From NCBI GenBank assembly GCA_020740775.1, contig JAHEWK010000004.1, positions 1,736,001 through 1,800,000 of the forward strand: a stretch of 64,000 bases of DNA, written 5' to 3'. This document shows, one piece after another, positions 16,407 through 26,532 of this stretch. A program made the translations under genes and the position numbers. The stretch comes from Ilyonectria destructans. Lineage: Eukaryota; Ascomycota; Sordariomycetes; Hypocreales; Nectriaceae. How positions within the stretch are numbered: the stretch's first letter is position 1; each line of letters begins with the position of its first letter. The notes beneath the pieces are model-generated. The model made no database searches, was not told where the DNA came from, and saw only the letters and a program-made list of their open reading frames with translations.

Positions 16407-17669
16407 ATGGTTCGTCGCCATGCCGCTATCCCATAGACTTCTGGACAAGGCTAACTGATGTTAATGCAGTACACCGGCTTTGGCGGCGGCGGGTTCGACC
16501 CGTCTAACCCGGATCACCTCTACAACATGGCTCGCCACGGACGACGACCCATCGTGCAACGCTTCGACGAGTACTACCGATGCTACCCCCTCATCATGGC
16601 CCCTGGATCCGAGCGACCAGAGCTCAACTACGGCTCTAAAATCATTCTCCCTCCCTCCGCCCTCGATAAGGTGTCGAAGCTCCATGTCCAGTGGCCTTTG
16701 TTGATGGAGATGATCAACGGGGAGAAGGGGAAGCACTCACACGCCGGTGTGTTGGAGTTCATTGCCGAGGAGGGCCGAGCGTATATTCCGCAATGGGTGC
16801 GTGTGGCCCCTGACGTACCCGAAGGAACTCTTCCGACTGACAATCGATAGATGATGGTGACGTTGGGCATGGATGTCGGAGACATGATTCAAATCCGAAC
16901 CACCTCGTTGGAACTTGCCAAGATGGTCAAACTTCAGCCGCAATCCGTCAACTTCCTTGATATTAGCGATCCCAAGGCCGTCCTCGAAAAGGCCTTCCGC
17001 AACTTTGCCACCCTCACCAAGGGTGACGTCTTCAACTTTGAGTACAACGACGAAGTGTACGAGGTTGCTGTCCTAGACGTCAAGCCAGAGACAGAAAAGA
17101 TGGGTGTGAGCATGATTGAGACTGATGTTTCGGTTGATTTCGCTGCCCCGGTAGGCTACGTCGAACCTGAGAGGAAGAGTGGTACGAGCACTCCCAGAAG
17201 CACCCGCAGCGGCGTCCCTGCCGGAGGTCTCCTCCACAACCAAGGCACCATGGCCCAGTCCATCAACTACAACGCCATTGCCCCTTCGGTCACCAGCAAC
17301 GTGACCAACTTCCTTGGCGGTGGACAGAAGCTCGCCAAGAAGGGCAGCAAGAACTCGACCCCCAAACCCGCGACCCCCGTGCCAGCAGCCGAAGACCCTC
17401 CCAAAGTACCCCAACGACGAACAGGTGCCCCTGCAGCGCTACGCCTGCCCCCCAATAAGCTGTTCTTTGGTTATGAGATCAAGCCAGTCAAGACAGATGC
17501 GGACAAGGAGAAGGAGAAAGAGAATGCCAACCGACCCAAGTTTGATGGGCAAGGCCAGACGCTCCGCGGCGCTGTCAAGAGAAAGGGCGACGGAGAAGAC
17601 AAGTCTAAGGCACCAGAGAAGAAGGGCACAAGCGATGGGAATCGGCTGGACGGTCGGCGGCCACGGTAA
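16407..17669 (+). CDS. ufd1: Ubiquitin fusion degradation protein 1
   Basis: Cofactor of the Cdc48/p97-Npl4 segregase, which extracts ubiquitylated substrates for the proteasome, including in ER-associated degradation. Exons are 16407-16409 (the ATG alone), 16470-16796 and 16851-17669, giving 382 residues. Intron 1 has a CTAAC branch at 16451 and acceptor GCAG. The resulting start MYTGFGGGGF parallels the yeast MFSGF start, which is why I prefer it over the in-frame ATG at 16458. Intron 2 (donor GTGCGT) joins YIPQW to MMVTLGM. The family hallmarks FDEYYRCYP, LPPSAL, GVLEFIAEEGR, PQSVNFLDISDPKAVLE and PVGYVEP are intact. The C-terminal third is low-complexity and basic. Confidence 0.95.
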
Positions 17670-18162
17670 TGGGTGACTCTTTTCTGGTTTCAATTGGCGT
17701 TGGGGAGACATGGGAGATCAGTGGGTTCTAGTATAGCAGATAGGCACGATCAACAGCACAGTGTAGGCTCCGGTTGGCAGTTTACTCAATACATTTCATC
17801 CGCGATCAAGAAACAAGTTCTTACTATCGGGATATCTTTGCTACAACCGTGAGAAGGTAGCACAAATTAGAAATGTATAACCAAGATTCCGGATATGCCT
17901 CTAGGGTAGCTCAGACGCAGGCGAAGTTCACAAACTAGCAGTAGGAGTAGCATTCATAGTCAAGGTTGAACCGGATGATAAAGTACGTCTTTATATGTAA
18001 CGTACTTCTTGATCACTTTTGAGATTCTGCTGGTCTCTCTAAATCAAGTTCACTTCATCAAGGCTCTACTATGTAGCCACCACACGCCTCTACTGATGTG
18101 GTGTCTAAGTCCGTTCATCTTCAACTCAGAACGCAGAGGACTGGTTTCCATCTAGTGTGGTT
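17670..18162. other. Short AT-rich space between convergent 3' ends
   Basis: 493 bp containing the 3' UTRs of UFD1 (plus) and the first array gene (minus). No reading frame of note. Confidence 0.5.
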
Positions 18163-18808
18163 TTAAAGCAGAGTCTCGTCACCCGCAGCCAACCAACCCT
18201 GAAACTCTGCCTCGTTGTTCTGAACTGTAGCGCTGTCACCGAGTTAGCCGACTGCTTCACTTTCAAACAGTCGTGAGGGGATGCATACCTTCGCTCGCGG
18301 CCAAGAGCGCCGGCGTTCTCAGTCTTGACACGGAGAAGAGCTTTCGTGTCCAAGTCAAGCTTGACCTTCTTAGTTGGAGTCTCGAGAACCTCATCTTCCT
18401 CAGTTTCCTCGTCGTCCTGATCGACAGTGGCCTTGGACCTGGCTTGCTTCGCAGGCGTGCGGCGCTTCTGAGGGGTAGCCTTCTTGGGGGTCGAGGCAGG
18501 AGTGCCCTGGGATTCGGCTTTGCCATGGCGGGCTTTGAAGTCGCGCATGACGGTCTTGGTGAAGTGCTGCCTGTACGGGTATTGATTAGGTACCCTGGAC
18601 AATGCAGGACTGGAGAACAAGCAGATAGAACACAAGGGGGAACTCACGAGATGGCATCCTGAGTGAAGTGGTAGTTGAGATCATTCATGATTGCGTGAAC
18701 TTTGGGCCAGTTGTGGCGCGCGCGGTCAGTCTCTTGGTTGCCGAGGATGATGGCGAGACAGAGGTCGCGCTCGGCGTTGGCGTGCCATCGCTTTTCGTTA
18801 CCAGGCAT
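18163..18808 (-). CDS. Array gene A: SANT/Myb-like domain protein
   Basis: Three exons (18648-18808, 18289-18570, 18163-18232) give 170 residues. The donors are GTGAGT and GTATGC, and intron 2 has a CTAAC branch. The N-terminal domain runs from KRWHANAERDL through HNWPKVHAIM and YHFTQDAIS to QHFTKTVMRDFK. Two tryptophans about 30 residues apart and a final basic helix are the layout of fungal Myb/SANT-like DNA-binding domains. The tail is S/T-P-K-K rich (TPKKATPQKRRTPAK), then acidic (DQDDEETEEDE), then TPTKKVKLDLD, like a linker-histone or chromatin-protein tail. The exon 1/2 junction has phase 2 and falls just before QH, exactly as in the neighbouring paralogues. A nuclear DNA-binding role is inferred. 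Confidence 0.8.
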
Positions 18809-19600
18809 GGTGATGGTTTGATGAGTCGATCAGTGTAATGAGGAAGGGGAATGGGTAAAGCGAAGTCAAGTTGGAAAGTGTGTGCTGTGGTAGGAAGAAG
18901 TTTGAGGTGTATGGTGGGTTTGTGAAAGTTAGAAATAAGGAGGTGTAGGCATAGAGCCGAGATTAGGCGTAGGTAAACTTAGGGCTGGGGGTAAACAAGC
19001 CGAGAAAGAGAGAGTAGAGTGAGGGTGAACTGAGAGTGAAGTGAACGGGGGGAAACAAACAGCACGGCTAGAAATGTGGTTGCCTGCTGATCAGGGAAGT
19101 CAACAACAGGCCGCGTGCGGCATGTCCACGCTGCTAGGAGACGAGGGGATGAGGTGCTGCCAACTTAGGCCTAAGAAAATAGCATTCAGTATGCCTGGGA
19201 TTTCAACTGTATTCCAAGCTCGATCTTCTGCCTGCTGAAGAGTGAAACTAGCGAGAGTTGGTGGTTCTAGGTACGCCTACTTCTCCTCCAGGGTTCTACG
19301 ATATCCAACTTCACATGGCACTCGGAGCTATTGGGATTCAAGTAATCACGGTGGCATTTCTTCCAACCCCTCAAATATCGTAGACCACACACTATGGTTC
19401 CGTTCGTAGCAAGTAAGCAACACATCGAAGACCAGGCCAAGATGTAATATCTGGCTGTCCTCATGTCCACGGTAACCGTATGTTAAACCCACTCTCCCGT
19501 AGTCTCTCTCCATCGATGCCATTATTTGTCCCGTGAAAATGTGATGTGGATTTCCACCTCCAGTTATAAACGGAGGGTAGGTAATCAAGTCGACCGGGAC
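18809..19600. other. Intergenic, no gene seen
   Basis: 792 bp between two minus-strand array genes. It holds the promoter and leader of gene A. No SANT/Myb-like exon or other protein-like frame was found on either strand. Confidence 0.5.
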
Positions 19601-20206
19601 TTAGATTTCGGCTTCCATTTCCACGTCCTCCTCGGCCTCCATCTCAGGCTCGACCCTGTCCACCATGAGATTAGCAAGCGACCTAAACACGAGAACCAAA
19701 AAATGGAAACTTACTTGGGGGTCTTCTTGGCGCGCTTGGCAGGGCGCTTTGGAGTAGAAACCTGCTCCTCGTCCGAGTCGACCTCCTTCTTGAGGTTCTG
19801 CTTCTCGTCTTCCTCGTCATCAGCCTCGGGAGAAGCCATCGCCTTGCCCTTCTTGGCAGGAGTGGCGCGCTTGCGAGGGGTGGCGGTCTTGCGAGGAGTA
19901 GAAGTAGCGGAACGAGGTCCACCAACAGCGGCCTCAAAGCCGGTCGTGTCTCGGGCTCGTCGCAGCTTCTGAACGTGCTGGCTGAAACCGGGGTTAGCGG
20001 GTGTTCATAATCGCCATGATCGCGAAATAAACAAGACAGAGGATGAAGTACTTGACAGCGTCAAAGGAGTATGTGTATCCCTTCTCGCGGAGTTTCTCAG
20101 TCACACTTGTGATGGTCGCCTTGCTTGTAGTGGCCTCCTCGATGAAAGCAAGGAGGAGGTCGCCATGGGCAGAGGAGTCCCAACCACGACTTGGCTTTGC
20201 AGACAT
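19601..20206 (-). CDS. Array gene B: SANT/Myb-like domain with H1-like tail
   Basis: Three exons (20052-20206, 19715-19981, 19601-19655) give 158 residues. Exon 1 is 155 nt, ends in phase 2 (donor GTACTT, weak) and encodes the first part of the domain: RGWDSSAHGDLLLAFIEEA, ending in YTYSFDAV. Exon 2 opens with the conserved basic helix NQHVQKLRRARD. Exon 2 then has TPRK/TPAKK repeats typical of minor-groove-binding linker-histone-like tails, then alternating acidic and basic runs. Exon 3 is very acidic (EMEAEEDVEMEAEI). The second domain tryptophan found in paralogues A, C and E is missing here. Two further first exons (20424-20578 and 20989-21164) lie upstream with the same phase and could splice onto exon 2. 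Confidence 0.75.
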
Positions 20207-20423
20207 GATGGTTGGTAGAGGGTGTAAAGTAAAAAGCTTCAGTGGATGAGAGGGTTTGATGAAAGATGTGAGGTGTGAGGATGTGTGGAGGTGAGGTTGA
20301 AGTGAAGGGGAGAGTGATAATGGAGGTGGGCGCGAAGGTGAATAAACAAGATCTGCTGGTGACTGGCCAGTGACAAATAACAATCGGGAACAAACGGATC
20401 GAGCAAATCAAACATGACCATAC

Positions 20424-20578
20424 CGAAGCGCAGACTCAGTAAACGTGTAATCCATGTCCTGGAGGTCCTGCATAACGTTGATCCAGTCCTGAGTGCTCAG
20501 CTTGAGGTGCTGAAACAAACAGATGAGGATATCCTCATGGACGTTGGCGTCCCACCTCATGGTTTGACGGCCAGCCAT
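20424..20578 (-). CDS. Array locus C: orphan SANT/Myb-like first exon
   Basis: A 155-nt exon from ATG 20578 to a GTATGG donor. It encodes about 51 residues, MAGRQTMRWDANVHEDILI through STQDWINVMQDL to DYTFTESALR. Length, splice phase (2) and the W...W...YTFT pattern match exon 1 of paralogues B and E. No matching second exon (QH-x-x-K-L-R-R) follows before gene B starts, only about 217 bp away. It could splice to B exon 2 at 19981, which would read ALR-QHVQKLRR in frame, skipping B exon 1. Otherwise it is a truncated duplicate. Only RNA data can separate these. Confidence 0.55.
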
Positions 20579-20988
20579 GGCGTGTTTGGTGAAGGAAGTG
20601 ATGGTATCGCAGGTGATCTGATGACAGGGGAATGGGGTGGAGGAAGAAGTGAGGGTTGTGATTAACTTTGGGGATGACGGAGGATGAAGCTGAGGAAAAG
20701 GGAGGAAAGCAGAGATGGAAGATGAAAGGGAAAAGGCTTAGGGTGTGTATTGAGGGTCAAATGTTTGTGTTGAAAAACAGAGAAGCTGAGAAGTGAGTGA
20801 GGAGTGACGAATGAGAACAGAAACATCCAGGCAGTCAACTGCCAGCTGCCAGCTAAGCACGGCGCGCGTCGCGCCGCAACAACACAGGAAGACTTCCCAG
20901 CTGCCTAGGAGACCTGCAGAACTCGCAGGACGAAAGAGGAGATATACGAGCAAAACCAAAACACAGGAATATGAGAGTCTCGACATAC

Positions 20989-21164
20989 CGGATCGCCTCC
21001 CAGGTGACGGTGAACCCCTGCTTCTGGAGGTGGTCGATGATGGCGTCCCGCATCTCCTAGCTAAGACCTCCGCTCGCCTGCGCGGCCGAAAAGAAGCCGA
21101 CCCCAAGCTCCATGAGGAACTCGGGCTTGTCCCAGACAGTGTTGCCGCCGGGTCTTCCAGGCAT
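20989..21164 (-). pseudogene. Array locus D: SANT/Myb-like first exon with in-frame stop
   Basis: The exon runs from ATG 21164 to a GTATGT donor at phase 2. It reads MPGRPGGNTVWDKPEFLMEL, then GVGFFSAAQASGGLS, a TAG at 21057-21059, and then EMRDAIIDHLQKQGFTVTW and EAIR. The residues after the stop match the family (xxGFTVTWEAIR, phase-2 end), so the stop interrupts a recognisable domain. Treating a 45-nt stretch around the stop as an intron would shorten the domain well below the family length, so I reject that. No second exon of its own lies downstream before locus C. Options are a pseudogene, a readthrough or edited codon, or a sequence error. Confidence 0.6.
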
Positions 21165-21754
21165 GATGAAGTCGTTGAAGTGGTTGCGTTGTGCGGTTTG
21201 GGTTTGTGGTCAAGGGGTGGATGGTGCCGAGGAAGAGATGGGGTGGTGTTGATGAGGAATGAAAGGTGCAAGGTAGCTGGTGAAAGACGGTCGGGGCGAG
21301 TTTTGCTGAGTTTGGAGTTGAGGGTCACCAGGTTACTGAGAGCTCTGAGTGTTTGTCGCCTGGACTGTTTCTTTGCCAGTGCCAATAAGGTCATTACTAG
21401 CTTCTATAAACCCCATGCATAAAAACACCTGCACTAATACCACCCGTCCAACCCGCTGCCTCGTTACCTAAATCTGTGAACTCCAAACAAAGACCATTGT
21501 TGTTGATACAACCCGCTCCAAAAGGGCCCAAAATGTCGCCCAGAATCTCACAGCATATACGACGAGGGCCTCTTGCTCCGTGCGCCAACTAATTGCTACA
21601 GCAAGAACAAGTGATGTACCTGGCTCAAGTTCCGACATCAACACCCACTCCCAGGGATTAGAATTCCATGAAACTGCTGGAATTACGCCTCTCCATATGA
21701 GAAACTAGAAGAAGTCAGAATGTTTGGTCTTCCAACCCATAATGAATGTGGTAC
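21165..21754. other. Intergenic in left arm of array, no gene seen
   Basis: 590 bp between locus D and gene E. It holds D's upstream region and E's 3' end. A TTCTTCTAG-TTTCTC acceptor-like site at about 21705 could serve an alternative last exon of gene E that adds only a few codons. Confidence 0.4.
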
Positions 21755-22889
21755 TTACTCGGAAGGAAATGGATCTGTTGGGCCACTGTGTGCAGCAAGT
21801 GCTAAAACAGCCTCATCATCCAATTCCTCCTTTGTGTCGTCCGGCGATGAAAGTCGTTGTCGTTTCGCATCAGGTTCCTCGCCGTCGGCATCAAGATCAT
21901 GCACTCGGCTTAGAGACTCTGGAGGACCCGCAGACACATCGATTGGTTCAACGGAGTCTTCACTTTGCGGTTGACCTGAAATGAGCTTTGGATCATCTTG
22001 TAGGGGTTGTGCAGGTTGTTGAGGATCCTGAGGTTGCTGAACCTGGAGAGGATGGAGATGGGGGGGATGCTGAGGCAGCTCAGGTTCATGAGGCGGGCTG
22101 GGGAATGTCATAGGCGGGCCAGCTAACGGCTGAACCATCGGCTCAGCGGTCAAAGACATCGGAAGTGAGAGAGCAGTACCAGGCGGAGGGATGGGCACCA
22201 TAGATCCAGGATCGCCAGGGCTATGAGCGCCAGGATGATTGGCGTCGGGGATCTCGGGGCCGAGGCCACCCATTATGGGCGCACCCTCCACTGGAACCGG
22301 TGGTTGCTTCCTAGGCCGGCCTCGCCCAGGACCAGGGCGACGTGTGATGGGGTTCATCGTTGGATCGTTCTTCCGTGAACTTTCGCCGGTGCCATTAATC
22401 TCGGCCTTGTTTTGGGCCCGGCGGAGGCCTTGGAAGTGTTGACTGATCCCGTGTTAGTCAAATGCTCATTACAGCCAAGTGACAGCTGAAAAATGAATAG
22501 AAATAGGTGATGGTTTGTGAGTTGGGTTGTTGTCGCGTTGGGGTTGATCCGGGCATGAGGTCACGGATAGTGAAGATCAACAACACTTTGGGGTAATCTG
22601 ACAATGCTCCGGTTTAGGTTTCCCAGTCTCTCGCCAGCTGGGGATAAGAACGTAACACGGGCAGGAAGACGGAACATCCAGTTGTGTCTGAGAAAAATAA
22701 CAAGATCGACCTAAGAGAGGATAGAACAGCTTACCGACATCCTTCATTAGTGAAGCCATATCCCAAAGTTCTCATGTGATTGCCGATGGTGGTCCATTCC
22801 GCGCCACTGATGATACCAATGTTTTTCACCGACAAAATGGTAAAAAAGAGATCTTTGTCTGCCCTGTCATTCCAATTCTTGTTATTCAT
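21755..22889 (-). CDS. Array gene E: SANT/Myb-like domain plus AT-hook protein
   Basis: Two exons (22735-22889 and 21755-22442) give 280 residues. I start at ATG 22889 (MNNKNWNDRADKDLFF) because the frame upstream opens only with GTG. Exon 1 is again 155 nt with phase 2 (donor GTAAGC). The domain runs from NWNDRADKDLFFTILSV through GAEWTTIGNHMRTLGYGFT to the basic helix RQHFQGLRRAQNK at the start of exon 2. A canonical AT-hook core (GRGRPRK) follows near residues 91-97. The tail is P/Q/H-rich, then carries DAKRQRLSSPDD, a likely nuclear localisation signal, and ends acidic. The TAA stop lies inside a consensus donor (GA-GTAAGT), so a different last exon is conceivable. A chromatin or transcription role is inferred. 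Confidence 0.75.
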
Positions 22890-25257
22890 GATGGTGGATG
22901 CTGGTGGGGTCGACACGGAGAAGAGGCACGAGACCCAAGGCGGGACGAGGTTAGAAGCTGTTAAGTCGACGGCTCGATCAATGGGAAAATTGGTAGTGAG
23001 AAATTGTTAAGGGAGCCGCTGCGGTGGGAGGTTGGGGACATTGAGGCGCCAGGTGGCCCGAGCGTTTCACTGCCTGGGGAAGGACTCGGGGGACGGAAAA
23101 AGTATGGGTCCGGTTGTCTGGTTGCACCATCGTTTCCTTGCCTGGAACATGGTAGTTCCAGCAGCTTCTGGCTGGGCTGCCGGCAATTATTCCATGGCCG
23201 GTCCTGTAGGATTTGTCCCGGAACTCAAAGGCAAAGGTTGGCTTTGATTATGACTCTCCAACATTGACCATTCGACTTCGATTTACACACGGAGGGAAGA
23301 TGTCTCGACTTAGCCGAGGGTATGCCATGGATTACCCGGCACGGGCGAGCGAGTTGGACGACGGATTCAGATTCAGGGCCAAGAGAACGGCGAGAAGTGG
23401 AGATCCATAACAGACGGTGTGGAAACGGGCCCCCAAACGGCGGCCAAACGGCGGCCAAACGGAATGACGACGGCGACTCGTCAGTGGAGCATCATTAGCA
23501 ACGCCAGGTCGTAAGCAAGGGGGCGCCGGGCCAAAGAAAAACCGGGGCGCAGCATCCGAGGGCCAGGGCACGGCAGGGAGACAGGGAGGGAAGCAATTTA
23601 CGAGGCTCACGTGCTTTCGTGGTGACTTGGCGGAGACCAGGCAACACAGTGTCCCACCAAGCTTCGCGCCCGTCGCGTCTCCCGCCCACTTCGCCCACTT
23701 CATGCCATCCCCTCCATAATGGCCTCCCGGCTTGGGGGGCATGCGGCGACCATGGATGCGGCCACGATGCATCTCAATGCGTGTAATGACTCGCCTAACC
23801 CAGGCCGCGAATTTTCCTGGCTGTCGGGGCTTGTCTGGCGGTTGAATTGCTGCTCGTCGCTCCAGCCCATCACCGCCTCCATGGTTTGGACAGCAGCCCA
23901 TCCGACATGCTTCAGAGCCACCCCTCAGCTGAGGGTCAGAAGCAAACCTCGGCGGATCGGCTGCATGGCGCAATCTCTTCATTCTTGAGACGAATTTAGC
24001 GTCGTGTCCTACCACCACGTCCTTGCACTCGTTGCCTCTTGTCTCCTTGCGATTGAGGCAGACATGGTTGTGATCCGTCACAGGGCTTTGGCTTGTGGCA
24101 TTGTCCCAACAGACGCAGGGACGTTTGACCGCACCCCTCCAGCCTTGTGATTGAAAAAAGTCCCGTCGGCCTCCTTTCAGCTTGAGCTCAATCGCAAAGA
24201 TCGAATTAGCTGGGCCAATAGGTGGTGTCGGGCTTTCAAAGTGAAGCCACGAGGCCAGGTGTGGCATATCGCTTTGGCTGCCAACGAGCCCACCCACCAT
24301 CTTCTGGCCTGCCTCTTGCAGCGTTCAATACCCGGCGTCTATGTAGCTAATTCGTCGGTGGCCCGCGAATGAGTCACACGGGTTTCACTCCATTCCAGGC
24401 TTGCCATCCCTGTCGGAGCCCGCCTTAGCTGCCATGCTCCGCCAAAATATTCTTTGCAAGCTTTCGTCGGCGCAACTGAGCGACGTGGGCTCGGGAAGCT
24501 CGGGGCGCTTTGGCTGGATTTCGGCAATGTCGCATAGAGAGTGTCTGATTCCGGGGCCGCTTCATTCCATCGCCGGCGGCCCCTTGCGACGATTGAGTCT
24601 GGCCATGTCTCAATGGCTTGACAAGCATCCCCATCGAGACTTTTGCAGCGCAACGCATGCAATGATAGCACTGCGGAGCGGACCTGCGGCGAGCCGCTGT
24701 AGTGGTTGCAGCATCTCAACTCCCTAGCGAGCGGCAGGGGGGCGGTACGGTGGGCCTATGGGCCGCTGGAACCCCCGTGGGTGGTGCATGGTGGAGGGTT
24801 TTAGCGGGTTTTAGCGGCGGGGGCGAAACCTCTTTACGCGGTTCTCGCGCCCGCCGCAGCCCCTCGTCGCGCCCCATTTCTCATCCGTCATGGGAGGGAT
24901 CTCCCAAAAGCCAACAAAAAAGTCGGTAGCACCAGGCAACCACAGGCATCATCGCCATCCACCTCAGACATCTGGCTGGCTGGCGATGCCAAATGGGGAG
25001 TTTGGCGAGTTTCTCTGAGGCCCAGGCCCTTGTAAACGCCGTCCGCACTGTCCCTACACCCCTGCGACTCCCCCACAGACGGTGACAGGACCCGGCGATG
25101 CGTATGGTGGCAGGAGCAAACATGCTCACATATAATGCGAGGCCACCCCCTTTGGGCCTTGATCCTTTTCCTCCGTAGCTCGTCCGATTCTCCTTTTCCC
25201 ACTTGCATCTCCCCTCGTATCACTCTCGGAGCCTTTCACACATCCATCCTGCCTGCC

Positions 25258-25265
25258 TATATAAA
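25258..25265 (+). promoter_or_regulatory. TATA box candidate for array gene F
   Basis: TATATAAA followed by CT-rich sequence, 469 bp before the gene F start codon. This implies a long leader if it is used. Confidence 0.4.
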
Positions 25266-25403
25266 TCCCTGGCGTGCTCCCGACGCCCTTCCGCCAAACA
25301 AAAGGCCCTTGTTCAGCTTCTTCTCGTCCGCCTCATCCTTCTAGCCAACAACGCAACGAGCCACATCCCTCTACACAGACTCCTATTCATCCATTCAACC
25401 CTC

Positions 25404-25440
25404 CCGCCATCCGCCATCCGCCATCCGCCATCCATCCATC
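25404..25440 (+). repeat. CCGCCAT microsatellite in gene F leader
   Basis: Four consecutive CCGCCAT units followed by CCATCCATC. Confidence 0.85.
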
Positions 25441-25733
25441 TCGGCTGATCCACACCAAAACGACCTTCGACCGTGTTCCACCTTGTCGCCCAACGCCTGC
25501 CTTGCCTGAATTCACGCTGATTCACAATATTCAAAACCTACTCCACCGTCTCGGGCCGCTATTTCATCTCCCCCCTCCGCTGAGGCATCCCCAGTTGCCT
25601 AGGGCTCTATGCGTATTTAAATCGCATCGTCCCCTCTTCTGCCTGCTTCTTCAGCCTTGCGGTATTCTTCCTATCATCCTCTCCCGCCAGCCATCTCCAT
25701 CTCTATCAACTCAAAGCCTCGTCTGCCATCATC

Positions 25734-26532
25734 ATGACTCCCAACAGTGAGAACGCCATGGCTCGCTTCCTTCTGGCCATCTTGAACCAGAAAAACCTCA
25801 AAGACGTGAGTCCTCTTACGTCTTAACCTCACCTGACCTCTTCTCACTCTGCTCTAGATCGACTGGAACCAAGTCGCAGCGGATCCTGTCCTTATGCAGC
25901 CCATCACAAACGGCCACGCTGCGAGAATGCGTTTTGCTAGATTCCGCACTGCCGTCAACGGCCACGAGCCGCAGAAGAGAAACCGCACAGCCGACAAGTC
26001 TCGGGTTACCAAGTCCAAGAAGCCCTCTCAAGCCAAGAGGGACAGCCTTGTCAAATCAGAGTCGGGCATTAGTCTTTCTTCTTATGCAAATGTGCGTCCG
26101 GGATCTCCCCCCAAGATCAAGCAGGAGCATAACCAACCTGCTTATCTTGCGCAGTTCTCTCCCGCCTCGACCACTTCTCCTTACCTCACCGACAACCGAG
26201 ACGACATCAACCCTCGATTTCTCACACCCTGCAGCGATGACATGGCTCATGGCCTGTCAGTGAACCCTGCTACTCTCGAAGACCTCCGGCTCCGAAATGG
26301 CTTCGGTCCTTCGATGGAGTGTAACCAAGACTTGATGCCTCAGCCTGGCCACGACCACATCAGCTTGGCTCAGTCTCCCTTTCATACGTTTGAGAACGCC
26401 TACGACCTGAGCAGCTACAAGACTGCAGGCGATCCCCAGAGCCCGGCTGCTCTGGACCTGACTGGCGTCCAGTCTCTCGCAGACTTCAGCCCAGAGTGGG
26501 CTGACCACTTCCACGATAACCACCCATTTTGA
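25734..26532 (+). CDS. Array gene F: Myb-like DNA-binding domain protein
   Basis: Two exons (25734-25805 and 25858-26532) give 248 residues. The 52-nt intron has donor GTGAGT and acceptor CTAG. The domain runs from ENAMARFLLAILNQKNLKDI through DWNQVAAD to NGHAARMRFARFRTAV. This is the pattern of a large Pezizomycotina family of Myb-like proteins. The intron falls just before the conserved DW, as in gene I. The basic stretch RTADKSRVTKSKKPS follows. Unlike its neighbours, the rest (about 150 residues) is neither strongly basic nor acidic. It is S/P/N/Q-rich with scattered aromatics, ends in DFSPEWADHFHDNHPF and could be a transactivation region. Probable nuclear transcription factor, inferred from domain and composition. 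Confidence 0.85.

Larger units (their letters stand above)
22890..25733. other. 2.8 kb divergent centre of the array
   Basis: All array genes to the left read leftward and all to the right read rightward, so this segment holds both innermost promoters. A 322-codon minus-strand frame (23332-24300, ATG start) is open but rich in R/H/P/G/C, and I do not call it a gene. Other marks are a triple GGCGGCCAAAC unit at about 23430-23462, a GGGTTTTAGCGGGTTTTAGC element at about 24798, and a long pyrimidine-rich leader for gene F from about 25150. Confidence 0.5.

Noticed and set aside
16458..16463. Unspliced UFD1 start at ATG 16458 or 16464
   Set aside because: Possible, but the spliced ATG-only exon gives a start much closer to yeast Ufd1 and uses a perfect branch point and acceptor.
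21025..21100. 45-nt intron that would remove the stop in locus D
   Set aside because: The donor would be GTCGGC, and removal would cut the domain to about ten residues below the family length.
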